Source of the DNA: an uncultured Vampirovibrio sp.
GTDB taxonomy: Bacteria > Cyanobacteriota > Vampirovibrionia > Gastranaerophilales > Gastranaerophilaceae
Direction of reading: 5' to 3'
Length of the DNA: 21,437 nt
Assembly (NCBI GenBank): GCA_910583725.1
Contig: CAJTXZ010000030.1
Coordinates: forward strand, 1 to 21,437
Shown here: positions 1 to 5,289 of the stretch, one piece after another
How positions within the stretch are numbered: the stretch's first letter is position 1
Layout: each line of letters opens with the position of its first letter
Made by a program: the position numbers and the translations under genes
The notes under the pieces: generated by a model
What the model was told of the DNA's origin: nothing
Database searches by the model: none
The model's input: only the letters and a program-made list of their open reading frames with translations

Positions 1-166
1 TTATTCACTTCCTCCAGAGACGGGGTGATACTTCAAATAGGCAAAGAGCCTGTTTGAGGGGGGCGGAGTTACTAAATAAAAATCCAAAGTTATCTGATAA
101 TTAGCAAATTTTACGATAAACAATTTCTCGGGAGTGCTTTTTGTAACCTTTAGCACTCCTTTTTTT
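1..166 (+). ncRNA. 3' part of a probable structured RNA, truncated by the window edge
   Basis: No protein frame is convincing here. Bases 31-42 pair with 48-59 around a 5-nt loop (AAAGA), giving an uninterrupted 12-bp stem with two U.G pairs. Those wobbles would be A/C mismatches on the other strand, so the RNA would be read on plus. A second, imperfect stem (7-15 with 62-69) encloses it. An A/T-rich stretch follows, then a strong intrinsic terminator at 131-166, consistent with the 3' end of an RNA gene or of a structured 3' UTR that begins outside the window. I do not recognise the family; it lacks the tmRNA CCA end and the SRP core. Alternative: frame 1 stays open for 18 codons up to a TGA at 55-57, so the start could be the tail of a protein gene. 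Confidence 0.35.
131..166 (+). terminator. intrinsic terminator
   Basis: A perfect 8-bp stem, GGAGTGCT (131-138) with AGCACTCC (152-159), is followed by seven T (160-166). It ends transcription entering from the left edge. Confidence 0.8.
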
Positions 167-275
167 ATGCAGTTTTTGTGCAGATTGTTTTAAGTTTTTA
201 GTGGACATACAAACAGAAATCATGAATAAAACCAGGCAATAAGTCTACAAACTGGATAGAATATTGTAGCCTATC

Positions 276-303
276 TTGTAAAATAATAAAAATGTTTTAT
301 AAT
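276..303 (+). promoter_or_regulatory. sigma70-type promoter of the 311-636 RNA candidate
   Basis: TTGTAA (276-281), a 16-nt spacer and a perfect TATAAT (298-303). The predicted start is about 310-311, exactly the first base of the long inverted repeat at 311-320. The surroundings are very A/T-rich, so a chance match is possible, but the agreement with the element boundary supports it. Confidence 0.5.
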
Positions 304-321
304 AATAAAAGCAGTTGAGCT

Positions 322-353
322 TTAGGAAAGTGGTGGTACACTTCCTAATTTTT
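322..353 (+). terminator. hairpin with T-run inside the 311-636 element (possible terminator)
   Basis: TTAGGAA (322-328) pairs with TTCCTAA (342-348), extended by GTG/CAC across one bulged A, and is followed by TTTTT (349-353). From a start at 311 it could stop transcription after about 40 nt, or act as an internal helix of the larger RNA. It is A/U-rich, so termination would be inefficient. Confidence 0.35.
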
Positions 354-408
354 AACCTTGACTGTTTCTATTTTCTAGAAACTAGCACTATGATTGCAAG
401 GATTAGTG

Positions 409-549
409 CTAGCTTTGAATGCGTAAGCCAGGGTTCCCAATGACGGCGGCGATGAGCCGGCGGAATGGAACTATTGATGACCGCCGTAGGGAGCGCAGTG
501 AAAACGAGCACCACAGGCGGAAAAAGAAGCAAAATAATTTTGCATTCAT
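409..549 (-). CDS. doubtful 46-residue ORF antisense to the RNA candidate
   Basis: An ATG at 547-549 lies 8 nt after a perfect AGGAGG (558-563 on the minus strand), the strongest Shine-Dalgarno match in the window. The 46-codon peptide begins MNAKLFCFFFRLW and is rich in Arg, Phe and Ser. Its stop is embedded in the 382-412 hairpin. The composition is unlike neighbouring proteins and the frame lies wholly in the inverted-repeat element, so the AGGAGG may simply be the complement of a CCTCCT in a plus-strand RNA. I list it because of the ribosome binding site only. Confidence 0.2.
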   Translation of the reverse strand: MNAKLFCFFFRLWCSFSLRSLRRSSIVPFRRLIAAVIGNPGLRIQS

Positions 550-759
550 AGGCAAATCCTCCTTTCTTTGGTAGTTTTCAGATTTATAGTCTGTGCCAAG
601 GAAGTTAGATTATATTTTGTCAAGGTGCTCAACTGCCAAGAGAATTATATCATATGTTTATAAAGCAATGGCTGAAATGATTTAAATATAGGTAAAAAGA
701 TGGATTTTGTACAGATTTAAGTTTACAGTATAACGTAGTATTTTTGCGGGCTTAATATA

Positions 760-789
760 TTGTAAAGTTATGTAAAATGGTGATATAAT
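760..789 (+). promoter_or_regulatory. promoter of the small membrane protein pair
   Basis: TTGTAA (760-765), an 18-nt spacer and a perfect TATAAT (784-789). Transcription would begin about 796-797, on the ATG at 797. The nearer ATG at 791, with GGTGA at 779-783, would lie upstream of the transcript. Confidence 0.5.
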
Positions 790-796
790 AATGTTT

Positions 797-1024
797 ATGG
801 AGAAAGAAGAACTAAAACTTAAACACCTGATAGCGCTTCGCAACAATTATTTTTCAATGATAATGCTTATTTCAAGCGGTGTTGCAGGGCTGTTTTTAGC
901 CAAGCTTGCAATAAGCAAGATGCTATTTCTTATGTTTGTAGGGGCATATTTTGATTGTATTTTTATCAGCAAATTTATATATGTTAATAATGAAATTAAG
1001 ATGATGTTGGAGGATAAAGAGTAA
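797..1024 (+). CDS. small two-helix membrane protein, unknown function
   Basis: A 75-residue protein starting MEKEELKLKHLIALRNN. A charged N-terminal stretch (about 1-18) is followed by two adjacent hydrophobic segments (about 19-36 and 40-58) and a short charged tail ending EDKE, so a helical hairpin in the inner membrane is likely. The start is uncertain: an in-frame ATG at 791 adds two residues and has a GGTGA 7 nt upstream, but the best promoter would start the mRNA at about 797, making this a leaderless gene. It overlaps the next small gene at TAATG, so the two are probably translated together. I do not recognise a family. Confidence 0.65.
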   Translation: MEKEELKLKHLIALRNNYFSMIMLISSGVAGLFLAKLAISKMLFLMFVGAYFDCIFISKFIYVNNEIKMMLEDKE

Positions 1025-1125
1025 TGGATGCAAATTTTGTAGTTTATGCTTGTGGCATGGTCGTAATTGCAATAATGATGACAAGGATGTTGAATAAGGT
1101 AAGCGGCGACAATAAAAAAATGTAG
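1024..1125 (+). CDS. 33-residue membrane peptide, translationally coupled to the gene before it
   Basis: This small ORF starts with the ATG embedded in the preceding stop (TAATG, 1022-1026). GGAGG lies at 1009-1013, 10 nt upstream. The peptide MDANFVVYACGMVVIAIMM... has one hydrophobic segment (about residues 4-19) followed by a basic, polar tail (TRMLNKVSGDNKKM), the pattern of a small single-pass membrane protein with the tail in the cytoplasm. The ribosome binding site, the overlap and the terminator 28 bp downstream argue that it is real. The function is unknown; a two-subunit small membrane complex with its partner is possible. Confidence 0.55.
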   Translation: MDANFVVYACGMVVIAIMMTRMLNKVSGDNKKM

Positions 1126-1153
1126 ATGAAATACCGTTTAAAAAGTTTATTTT

Positions 1154-1179
1154 CCGGTGTTTTGCACCGGTTTACTTTT
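1154..1179 (+). terminator. terminator after the small membrane protein pair
   Basis: CCGGTG (1154-1159) and CACCGG (1165-1170) form a 6-bp G+C-rich stem with a 5-nt loop, followed by TTTACTTTT. The end of the opposite-strand gene (stop at 1172-1174) overlaps the T-rich part. Confidence 0.7.
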
Positions 1180-1360
1180 GTAAAATTTTGTTAAGTTCAT
1201 TAAGGGTTTTGATTAATTTTTTAACAAGTTTTTGTGAATTTATAATATCTTCTTCCTTTTCAATAAAGGCAGGTAAAATTTTTTCCAAGTCTTTTAAATT
1301 GCCTAATTTCATTGCCATAGGCTTTTCGTCTATCCAAATATCAAATTTTAATTGCGGCAT
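1172..1360 (-). CDS. small charged helical protein, unknown function
   Basis: The 62-residue reading starts MPQLKFDIWIDEKPMAMKLG at 1360, chosen because GGAG lies 6 nt upstream (1367-1370 on minus). An in-frame ATG at 1372 adds four residues but has no ribosome binding site. The N-terminal 20 residues look like two short beta strands; from about residue 22 the protein is a Lys/Glu/Leu-rich amphipathic helix (LEKILPAFIEKEEDIINSQ and onward), possibly a short coiled coil. It is convergent with the preceding pair. An ORF on the other strand covers the same bases but encodes a low-complexity Phe/Ser/Ile product, so I take that one as the shadow. No family recognised. Confidence 0.6.
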   Translation of the reverse strand: MPQLKFDIWIDEKPMAMKLGNLKDLEKILPAFIEKEEDIINSQKLVKKLIKTLNELNKILQK

Positions 1361-1477
1361 AATTAACTCCATATCAGTTTAAAAACAATTTCTATAATTT
1401 ACTATTTTTGGGTGTGTAAGTCTTACTGCAGCTGCTTTTTGCAATAAACCAATGAATTAATGCATTGGGTTTATGCA

Positions 1478-1506
1478 TTGATTTTATTTGTATTATATAT
1501 GATTAT
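1478..1506 (+). promoter_or_regulatory. promoter of the XRE regulator gene
   Basis: TTGATT (1478-1483), a 17-nt spacer and GATTAT (1501-1506), with the ATG at 1514 starting 7 nt after the -10 element. No Shine-Dalgarno is seen, so a leaderless mRNA is expected. Confidence 0.45.
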
Positions 1507-1513
1507 TGTAATA

Positions 1514-1759
1514 ATGCAACAGTTTGATTTAAGGGACTACATAAAACTTAAAAGAACTAGAATGGGTTTTAAATTAAATAAGTTTGCGATTGAGAATGAA
1601 ATCGACCAAAGCATTTTGAGCCGTCTTGAAAATAAAAAGTTTGATTTAAAATATCCTGTTTTAGAAAAAATAGCACGGGGATTTTCCATGTCGCCCGGTG
1701 AATTTTTGCTGGAGTATGAAAATTTTGTTAAAGAGATGGGAAACACTTCCGGCAAGTAG
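1514..1759 (+). CDS. XRE-family (Cro/C1-type) DNA-binding protein
   Basis: An 81-residue single-domain helix-turn-helix protein starting MQQFDLRDYIKLKRTRMGFK. The HTH signature is clear: 'KLNKFAIENEIDQSILSRLENKKFDLKYPVLEKIARGF' (split over residues about 19-58) aligns with the five-helix lambda-Cro fold, with SILSRLENKK as the recognition helix. An upstream in-frame ATG at 1460 would add an 18-residue hydrophobic stretch. I prefer 1514 because that stretch overlaps the likely promoter and has no ribosome binding site; a membrane-anchored regulator is the alternative. It stands alone, with no toxin partner visible. The target is unknown, autoregulation being the usual habit of such proteins. 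Confidence 0.75.
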   Translation: MQQFDLRDYIKLKRTRMGFKLNKFAIENEIDQSILSRLENKKFDLKYPVLEKIARGFSMSPGEFLLEYENFVKEMGNTSGK

Positions 1760-1819
1760 CACTGTACTGCTTAAGTAGCCCGAATGGGTTAATTTTAAGG
1801 CTTAAGATATTAATACCTA

Positions 1820-1848
1820 TTGCAAAAGCTGAAAAAACAAGCTACAAT
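1820..1848 (+). promoter_or_regulatory. promoter of the zinc-ribbon gene
   Basis: TTGCAA (1820-1825), exactly 17 nt, then TACAAT (1843-1848). The predicted start is about 1855, giving a leader of about 60 nt before the ATG at 1917. Confidence 0.65.
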
Positions 1849-1916
1849 ATATTTATTCAGGCTGTAAGAATTTTTATGGTTTGAATTTATTTACTAACCA
1901 AAGGAGACAAAAAACA

Positions 1917-2192
1917 ATGTACCAAGACGAAACCCTAAAATGTGAAGATTGTGGACAAGATTTTGTGTTCACAGTAGGGGAGCAGGAATTTTACGCTGAA
2001 AAGGGATTGGTTAACAAGCCAAAAAGATGCCCTGAATGCAGAAAAGACAGACGCCAAAGAAATTCCAGAAAGAAAATGTATGACGCTGTTTGTTCTGAAT
2101 GCGGAGCAGAAACCAAAGTTCCTTTCAGACCTATCGAAGGAAAAGAAATTTTTTGCAAAGAATGTTATTTAAAAAGACAGGCAGCTGTTTAA
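1917..2192 (+). CDS. double zinc-ribbon protein with CxxC-x17-CxxC domain
   Basis: A 91-residue protein with four CxxC pairs: C9/C12 with C38/C41 (a probable zinc-ribbon of the zf-trcl type) and C59/C62 with C80/C83. The second pair has exactly 17 residues between the CxxC motifs, matching the CxxC-x17-CxxC domain (TIGR04272) as I recall it. A basic linker (KDRRQRNSRKK, about 43-53) suggests nucleic-acid contact. It should bind two structural zinc ions in the cytoplasm; a role in RNA or DNA binding is inference. The start at 1917 is chosen for GGAG 10 nt upstream; a longer TTG-initiated reading lacks a ribosome binding site. It is a single-gene unit with its own promoter and terminator. Confidence 0.88.
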   Translation: MYQDETLKCEDCGQDFVFTVGEQEFYAEKGLVNKPKRCPECRKDRRQRNSRKKMYDAVCSECGAETKVPFRPIEGKEIFCKECYLKRQAAV

Positions 2193-2214
2193 AGATAATA
2201 TTAAATAATGTATA

Positions 2215-2247
2215 AACCGCCTTTGATTGTTTCAGAGGCGGTTTTTT
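2215..2247 (+). terminator. intrinsic terminator of the zinc-ribbon gene
   Basis: AACCGCCT (2215-2222) pairs perfectly with AGGCGGTT (2236-2243), followed by a run of six T (2242-2247). Confidence 0.85.
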
Positions 2248-2343
2248 AGCCCAATAACCGGATGCACGGGATTGCTTGTCCTTATAGCCTTCTATGTTAA
2301 CTCTTTAGCGCTATTTTTACCTAAGAAAATTTATGTTACAAAT

Positions 2344-2372
2344 TTGCACAGAAGTGTGTAAAAAAATATAAT
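2344..2372 (+). promoter_or_regulatory. promoter of glgC
   Basis: TTGCAC (2344-2349), a 17-nt spacer and a perfect TATAAT (2367-2372). The start at about 2379 leaves a leader of about 22 nt containing AAAAGGA before the ATG. Confidence 0.7.
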
Positions 2373-2400
2373 GGATATGTAGGATTTAAAAGGAATTTCA

Positions 2401-3639
2401 ATGTTTAGAGATAAGGTGCTTACAATGATACTTGCAGGCGGACAGGGAAAGAGGCTGTTTCCCTTGACAAGGGATAGAGCAAAGCCTGCTGTGCCTTTTG
2501 GGGGCAGATATCGAATCATTGATTTTGTGTTGAATAATTTTGTAAATTCCGGATTCTATAAAATAAAGGTTTTAACGCAATATAAGTCTGATTCTTTAAA
2601 TAAGCACATTTCAAGGGGCTGGAATTTATCTGCTTCTGTAGGGCAATATGTAGATTGTGTTCCGGCGCAGATGAGAACCGATGGTAACTGGTATAAAGGC
2701 ACTGCTGATGCTATTTTTCAAAATATAAACCAGATAACAGACGGTGACTATGCTAATATATTTGTTTTTGGCGGGGACCATATCTATAAAATGGATGTGA
2801 GACAGATGCTGGATTATCATATAGAAAAGGACGCCGAGCTTACCATTGCTGCAATCCCTATACCTATAGCGCTTGCCGGCGAGTATGGCATAATCGAGGT
2901 GGATGATAATTGGCGCCTCACAGGGTTTATTGAAAAGCCAAAACACACGCCAAAACACATTCCAGGGGTTCCTGATATGTGCCTTGCATCTATGGGAAAT
3001 TATATATTCAGGTCAAATGTACTTATTGATGAGGTTCAAAAAGATTCTTTGGATGAAAGTTCAAGCCATGATTTTGGAAAAAATATAATTCCAAATATGT
3101 TGAATTCCGGCAAAAAAGTATATATTTATGATTTTGCAAAGAATGAATTTCCGGGTATAACGCCCTCAGAGAGAGGCTATTGGCGTGATGTCGGCAATGT
3201 GGACAGTTATTTTCAGGCAAATATGGACCTTTTAGATTATGACCCTGAATTAAATCTGTATTCAAAGGATTGGCCTTTGAGGACGTTTAATTATAATTTT
3301 CCGCCTGCAAAATTTATCTGGGATGAGGATAAAAGAGTGGGTGTAGCGAAGAATTCGCTTGTTTCAGAAGGATGTATTATAAGCGGGGGCTCGCTTTCAA
3401 GGTGTGTATTGTCTCCAAAAGTTAGAATAAACAGCTTTTGCGCGATATCTAATTCTATTCTTCTTGAAAATGTTCAGGTTGGAAGGCATTCAAGGATAAA
3501 CAGGGCAATAATCGACAAAAATGTGGAAATTCCTCCATATACAGAAATTGGCTTTAACCCTGATGAGGACAGAAAAAGAGGCTTTTTTGTGTCTGACGGC
3601 GGAATTACGGTTGTGCCTAAAGATACGATAGTGGGGTAG
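2401..3639 (+). CDS. glgC: glucose-1-phosphate adenylyltransferase (ADP-glucose pyrophosphorylase)
   Basis: Makes ADP-glucose from ATP and glucose-1-phosphate, the committed step of bacterial glycogen synthesis in the cytoplasm. The 412-residue length is normal for the family. The N-terminal nucleotidyltransferase domain shows the pyrophosphorylase loop GGQGKRLFPLTRDRAKPAVP (13-32), the GTADAIFQN stretch (100-108), the FGGDHIYKMD motif with the metal-binding Asp (about D126), and FIEKP with the glucose-1-phosphate Lys (about K179). YWRDVGNVDSYFQANMDL leads into the C-terminal left-handed beta-helix domain (about 300-412). AAAAGGA 6 nt before the ATG is a good ribosome binding site. No other glycogen gene is adjacent. 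Allosteric control by sugar phosphates is usual for the family but not readable here. It is followed directly by the higBA module. Confidence 0.95.
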   Translation: MFRDKVLTMILAGGQGKRLFPLTRDRAKPAVPFGGRYRIIDFVLNNFVNSGFYKIKVLTQYKSDSLNKHISRGWNLSASVGQYVDCVPAQMRTDGNWYKGTADAIFQNINQITDGDYANIFVFGGDHIYKMDVRQMLDYHIEKDAELTIAAIPIPIALAGEYGIIEVDDNWRLTGFIEKPKHTPKHIPGVPDMCLASMGNYIFRSNVLIDEVQKDSLDESSSHDFGKNIIPNMLNSGKKVYIYDFAKNEFPGITPSERGYWRDVGNVDSYFQANMDLLDYDPELNLYSKDWPLRTFNYNFPPAKFIWDEDKRVGVAKNSLVSEGCIISGGSLSRCVLSPKVRINSFCAISNSILLENVQVGRHSRINRAIIDKNVEIPPYTEIGFNPDEDRKRGFFVSDGGITVVPKDTIVG

Positions 3640-3690
3640 GTTTGGGGCCATAAAATCCCTGATATTGTCTTGCAAGATTTTGATTTGATG

Positions 3691-3725
3691 TTGAAAAAGT
3701 TATCATATTGTGATAATATGATAAC
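3691..3725 (+). promoter_or_regulatory. higBA promoter with palindromic operator
   Basis: TTGAAA (3691-3696), a 17-nt spacer and TAATAT (3714-3719) form the promoter. A perfect 11-bp inverted repeat, GTTATCATATT (3699-3709) and AATATGATAAC (3715-3725) with a 5-nt centre, covers the spacer and the whole -10 element and ends on the base before the higB ATG. This is the expected site for autorepression by HigA. The start would fall on the ATG at 3726, so the mRNA would be leaderless. Confidence 0.8.
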
Positions 3726-4004
3726 ATGATTAAAACCTTCAAAGACAAAGAGACAAAAAGAATTTTTGACGGGCACAATTCGAAAAAGTATGCAAATATA
3801 CAAAAAGTCATTAAAAGAAAATTAGATATGCTGCATTTTGCCTATAGCGAGAAGGATTTAATGGCTCCTCCATCAAACAGATTTGAACACCTAAGGGGCG
3901 ATTTGATGGATTTTTGTTCAATCAGAATTAATGACCAGTTTCGAATAATATTTAGATTTGAAGGCGGTCATGTGCATGATGTTGAAATTGTTGATTATCA
4001 TTAA
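3726..4004 (+). CDS. higB: HigB-type toxin (RelE superfamily mRNA interferase)
   Basis: A 92-residue protein typical in size for HigB. HigB toxins cleave mRNA on translating ribosomes and are neutralised by the downstream HigA. Recognisable family features are the start IKTFKDKETKRIFDG, the central LHFAYSEKDLMAPPSNRFEHLRGD segment (two pieces, about 36-59), and the C-terminal SIRINDQFRIIFRFEGG with VEIVDYH, where the basic residues and the terminal His/Tyr lie in the usual active-site region. The toxin-first order is characteristic of higBA. No Shine-Dalgarno precedes the ATG: the operator palindrome runs up to it, and promoter spacing predicts a leaderless mRNA. higA follows after 14 nt. Confidence 0.9.
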   Translation: MIKTFKDKETKRIFDGHNSKKYANIQKVIKRKLDMLHFAYSEKDLMAPPSNRFEHLRGDLMDFCSIRINDQFRIIFRFEGGHVHDVEIVDYH

Positions 4005-4018
4005 AGAAAGGATGTATT

Positions 4019-4303
4019 ATGGCTAGATATTACACTCATCCTGGCGAAATCCTGCTGGAAGAATTTGTTAAACCATATAATCTCACTCAAAAAAGACTTT
4101 GCGAACTTCTTGGGGTTGGCATTAAAACTATAAGTGAAATTTATAATAAAAAGCGCGGTATAACGCCTGTTATGGCTTTAAAGCTTGCTAATTTATTCTC
4201 TACAACCCCCGAATTTTGGTTGAATGCGCAAAATGCTTATGACTTAAGCGTGGCCTATGAAAAGAACAAGGATGAGATTGAAAAAATTAAAAAGATTGCA
4301 TAG
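4019..4303 (+). CDS. higA: HigA-type antitoxin, XRE-family repressor
   Basis: A 94-residue antitoxin of the HigA/VapI type: it starts MARYYTHPGEILLEEFVKPY, the hallmark HPGEIL motif, followed by a helix-turn-helix (TQKRLCELLGVGIKTISEIYNKK, split, about 24-46), the KRGITPVMALKLANLFST helix and the family motif PEFWLNAQNAYDL (about 64-76). It should bind and inhibit the HigB toxin and, as a dimer, bind the 11-bp palindrome in front of higB. AAAGGA lies 6 nt before the ATG, so unlike higB this gene has a normal ribosome binding site. That permits more antitoxin than toxin per transcript. Confidence 0.93.
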   Translation: MARYYTHPGEILLEEFVKPYNLTQKRLCELLGVGIKTISEIYNKKRGITPVMALKLANLFSTTPEFWLNAQNAYDLSVAYEKNKDEIEKIKKIA

Positions 4304-4351
4304 TTTTTGTATGCGTTGTCATTTAATAATAGCATTTTTGTTATCCTATTT

Positions 4352-4375
4352 AAAAGCCCTCTCTGTGCGGTTTTT
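4352..4375. terminator. probable bidirectional terminator between convergent genes
   Basis: AAAAGCC (4352-4358) can pair with GGTTTTT (4369-4375) through one wobble, giving T-rich tails on both strands. It lies between the ends of higA and the metallopeptidase gene. Confidence 0.45.
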
Positions 4376-4398
4376 AAGATATTTATCAGTATTTAGAA

Positions 4399-5289
4399 TT
4401 AAGACTTAAACTTTGTGCCTTGAAAAAATACGCTAAGGGGCCCAAGATAGTATTTTCTGTACATTTTTTCGATTTTTGCTTGTGCCCCAAAAGCTTCTTT
4501 TTCAAGTAAATTTTCCTTGTATGCTTTTTCTGTTTCTGTTGAATAGTTTTTTGTTGCATCAATATATTTGTTAATTTTGTCCTGAATTTCTGGTGTTGGC
4601 GCGCTTTTTGGCTTGCTTAAGCTTTGTTTATAGCCTTCTTGTACTTGTCTTTTGTAGTATTCCAATAATGCCTTAAAAAACGGTGAATCATGGTTCGCTT
4701 GAGCGTATTGCTTTTCAAGTACTATTTTTACATATTCTTCTGCATCTATATGCTCCAAAAGAAAGTTAGATTGTTTGCAATGTTCAAGTTCATGCCTTAA
4801 AGAGCCGATAATGCCGCCTTTGTCGTCCTTAAATAAATTTATTGCGGATTCATTAAGGGTGATTGAATTTTCTAGGCAAGCGTGTGTGGCTATTGTGGAT
4901 GGTGTAGTATCAAATGCTGATAAACCAAGGTTTTCGGTGGTTATTTTTGCCGGTGCAATATCCTGCATATTTAAAAGCTTTACAAGGCCTTCGTAGGCCT
5001 GTTTTGCGTATTCTTTTTTATCTGTTATTTTTTCCAAAGATTTAAAAAATTGTCTGTAATCCTTTGGTACTGTGTATCTTCGGATGAATAAAAAGCTTAG
5101 AGGAATTAAAAGGGCGATAGTGCCGGCTAAAAAATTATTTGCTGTTGTTTTTTTCTTTTGTTTTAGCCTCGGGTGTTTTTTATCGGAAGGAATGGTGGAA
5201 TGTGCAGGTATAGCTGCTTTTTGGGCAGGTGCCTTGGCATTTTTATATTGAAAATCTTTAAAAATATTGTTATTTATGTTGTTAATCAT
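4399..5289 (-). CDS. putative membrane-anchored zinc metallopeptidase (HExxH), lineage-type protein
   Basis: A 296-residue protein. Residues 1-50 are polar and basic (RLKQKKK at 41-47). One hydrophobic segment spans about 53-69 (FLAGTIALLIPLSFLFI). The rest is a soluble helical domain. Residues 165-171, RHELEHC, carry HELEH (H166-E-L-E-H170), the HExxH zinc motif of metallopeptidases; E265 in LLEKEAFGAQAK would be a plausible third ligand as in gluzincins, but that is inference. It does not match a peptidase family I know. The start has no clear Shine-Dalgarno. It is convergent with higA and separated by nearly 700 bp of non-coding DNA from murI, so it is probably a single-gene unit. The protein could act on either face of the inner membrane; charges on both sides of the helix leave topology open. 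Confidence 0.6.
   Translation of the reverse strand: MINNINNNIFKDFQYKNAKAPAQKAAIPAHSTIPSDKKHPRLKQKKKTTANNFLAGTIALLIPLSFLFIRRYTVPKDYRQFFKSLEKITDKKEYAKQAYEGLVKLLNMQDIAPAKITTENLGLSAFDTTPSTIATHACLENSITLNESAINLFKDDKGGIIGSLRHELEHCKQSNFLLEHIDAEEYVKIVLEKQYAQANHDSPFFKALLEYYKRQVQEGYKQSLSKPKSAPTPEIQDKINKYIDATKNYSTETEKAYKENLLEKEAFGAQAKIEKMYRKYYLGPLSVFFQGTKFKS

Larger units (their letters stand above)
311..636 (+). ncRNA. candidate large structured non-coding RNA with paired ends
   Basis: GCAGTTGAGC (311-320) is a perfect inverted repeat of 627-636 and would join the two ends. Inside it, 356-362 pairs with 619-625 (7 bp). Between these left arms is a hairpin (322-328 with 342-348, plus 330-332 with 339-341). 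Further hairpins are 364-370/376-382 (7 bp), 382-390/404-412 (9 bp), 443-449/481-487 (7 bp), 579-582/590-593, and 563-571/596-604. The last has two U.G pairs that would be mismatches on minus, so the plus strand is favoured. The middle (about 420-530) is much richer in G+C than its surroundings. A promoter would start transcription at 311. The 3' half shows CCTCCTTTCT (558-567), which resembles the usual 3' end of 16S rRNA. It does not match RNase P, tmRNA, 6S or SRP RNA as I know them. Alternative: a MITE-like mobile element with terminal inverted repeats, although I see no target-site duplication. Confidence 0.45.

Noticed and set aside
427..440. GCCAGGGTTCCCAA as a possible tRNA T-arm
   Set aside because: No acceptor, D or anticodon arms fit around it, and the T-loop consensus GGTTCRA is not met.
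1188..1382. Plus-strand ORF of 64 codons opposite the 1172-1360 gene
   Set aside because: Low-complexity Phe/Ser/Ile product and no Shine-Dalgarno, while the minus-strand frame has GGAG at proper spacing and a helical, charged sequence.
2626..2958. Minus-strand ORF of 110 codons inside glgC
   Set aside because: Lies wholly inside a strongly supported gene in another frame; product has no domain-like features.
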